From assembly GCF_004104375.1 (NCBI RefSeq), contig NZ_QOVM01000002.1, positions 62,001 to 126,000 on the forward strand: a stretch of DNA of 64,000 bases, given 5' to 3'. Below are positions 63,145 to 64,000 of the stretch, in pieces (position 1 is the first letter of the stretch; the number at the start of each line of letters is the position of its first letter). Under the pieces are notes generated by a model, which was not told the origin of the DNA, did not search any database, and saw only the letters and a list, made by a program, of their open reading frames with translations. The DNA comes from Leeuwenhoekiella aequorea (lineage in GTDB: Bacteria > Bacteroidota > Bacteroidia > Flavobacteriales > Flavobacteriaceae). The position numbers and the translations under genes were made by a program.

Positions 63145-64000
63145 CTAATAATTTTGATGTGAAATTCGATTTTCAATCTCAGTACGAGAATGTTTCCCAT
63201 CTATATACTCTACAGCTTCTACCACACGTACAAAGAGATTTTCACGACCCAGAAGATCTACAACACCGGTTTTAAACAAAATGTCCCGTGTAGGTCCTGT
63301 GGCGCCGGCTATCATTAATTGTATTTCTTGATCTTTCAATTCAAGGATAAGGTGTTTAATGATATAAGTAGCACTACTATCTATATAATTTATGGCTTCT
63401 GCATTTATGATAATTACCTTCAGATCGGGTCCTTTCGCAATTTTGTGTCGTTTTAATTGCTTGTAGAAGTAATCTTTATTTCCAAAGAACAACTGCGCAT
63501 CAAATCGTAAAACTAAAATATCTTTTCGGTCTATAATATCAGGTGCAAAGCGCGTAATATTTTTAAAATAGGTAGTTCCTTTAATTTGACCTAACACGGC
63601 CATATGCGGCTTTGATGTCCTGTAAACCATTAAAAGTAAAGAAAATAAAACTCCTAATATTATACCTTCTTGAATTCCTACTAACAGGGTGATAAAAAAG
63701 GTAGCCATAAGAAGAACAAACTCATCTTTCTGGTATTTATATAATTCTTGCGGGTATTTAAAATCTATCAAACTTGTGATTGCCAACATTATAATAGAAG
63801 CCAGAATCGCATTGGGTAAATAATAAAATAAAGGGGTCAAGAAAAGTAAGGTAAGCGCTACAAGAGCAGCACTCATAAAAGCGGCAACACCCGTTTTAGC
63901 ACCAGCTTGAAAATTTACTGCGGTACGGCTAAAACCGGCAGTTGTAGGATAACTTTGAAATAGCGATCCCATAATATTGCTTGTTCCCAACGCTATAAGT
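63145..64000 (-). CDS. SulP-family anion transporter with STAS domain (N-terminus beyond window)
   Basis: The frame runs off the right end of the window; its C-terminal 284 residues are seen. Hydrophobic segments (about residues 30-57, 60-85, 93-118 of the visible part: AAFMSAALVALTLLFLTPL) belong to the SulP core. The STAS domain follows (about 155-275) with LRFDAQLFFGNKDYFYKQL and INAEAINYIDSSATYIIKHL. SulP proteins carry sulfate, bicarbonate or other anions. The stop lies 2 bp after the convergent LpxR-like gene. Confidence 0.93.
   Translation of the reverse strand, partial: LIALGTSNIMGSLFQSYPTTAGFSRTAVNFQAGAKTGVAAFMSAALVALTLLFLTPLFYYLPNAILASIIMLAITSLIDFKYPQELYKYQKDEFVLLMATFFITLLVGIQEGIILGVLFSLLLMVYRTSKPHMAVLGQIKGTTYFKNITRFAPDIIDRKDILVLRFDAQLFFGNKDYFYKQLKRHKIAKGPDLKVIIINAEAINYIDSSATYIIKHLILELKDQEIQLMIAGATGPTRDILFKTGVVDLLGRENLFVRVVEAVEYIDGKHSRTEIENRISHQNY

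Noticed and set aside
1-64000. CRISPR arrays, insertion sequences, prophage, rRNA operons
   Set aside because: No spaced direct repeats with unique spacers, no transposase or integrase, no phage structural genes and no rRNA sequence found on either strand.

Overview
This 64 kb window is a low-GC chromosomal segment from a member of the Bacteroidota, almost certainly family Flavobacteriaceae. The evidence is the Bacteroidota -7 promoter element TAnnTTTG in front of several genes, the near absence of strong Shine-Dalgarno sites, the OmpH/SurA/LysM envelope gene neighbourhoods, a MoxR/DUF58/DUF4350/DUF4129/SpoIIM membrane cluster, PE-LIG-POL type LigD and many lipoprotein or Sec signals ending in AQ. 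I cannot fix the genus. There are no rRNA genes, CRISPR arrays, transposases or prophage genes; one tRNA gene (Arg, anticodon TCT) is present.

Layout. 1-1.4 kb: the end of a sensor kinase, an Hpt-like protein and a LytTR response regulator, a likely phosphorelay. 1.5-3.0 kb: a small secreted protein with a repeat-bearing 3' region, and an AlkB-like dioxygenase. 3.2-3.7 kb: tRNA-Arg and a 55-residue membrane protein. 3.9-17.3 kb: a stress and genome-protection region with two small unknown proteins, an SDR oxidoreductase, Ku and LigD (non-homologous end joining), a DJ-1/PfpI protein, a phytoene-desaturase-like flavoprotein with an NmrA-like partner, a GAF/PAS sensor protein without an ATPase domain, a stand-alone receiver, a 43-residue lysine-rich protein and a large KatE-type catalase.

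17.5-21.7 kb holds a tight three-gene operon (SbnA-like cysteine-synthase-fold enzyme, a 588-residue FAD/NAD(P)-binding protein, a Y4yA-like PLP decarboxylase). It looks like a small amino-acid-derived biosynthetic or modification pathway, without a siderophore synthetase or exporter next to it, and is my main candidate for an undescribed system.

21.9-43.2 kb is mostly core metabolism and envelope biogenesis: DUF421 protein, PepT, PyrD, a TPR sensor kinase, an HMG-CoA-lyase-like enzyme, GuaB, OmpH, two SurA-type proteins, MoxR, aconitase, a lipoprotein, an S24-type repressor, GuaA, a LysM/periplasmic-binding fusion and OsmC. 43.3-46.6 kb is the translation operon thrS-infC-rpmI-rplT, in which infC seems to start at a non-AUG (AUA) codon. 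46.7-54.4 kb is the MoxR membrane cluster with divergent RDD and TRIC-type membrane proteins. 54.4-64 kb holds a PNPOx-fold protein, a cyclophilin lipoprotein, a NUDIX CoA pyrophosphatase, an acyltransferase, a class-A-like serine hydrolase overlapping a nucleotide-transporter/HEAT-repeat fusion, a Dus enzyme, an LpxR-like outer-membrane protein and the truncated end of a SulP/STAS transporter.

All calls come from reading translations, motifs and gene order by eye; no database search was made.
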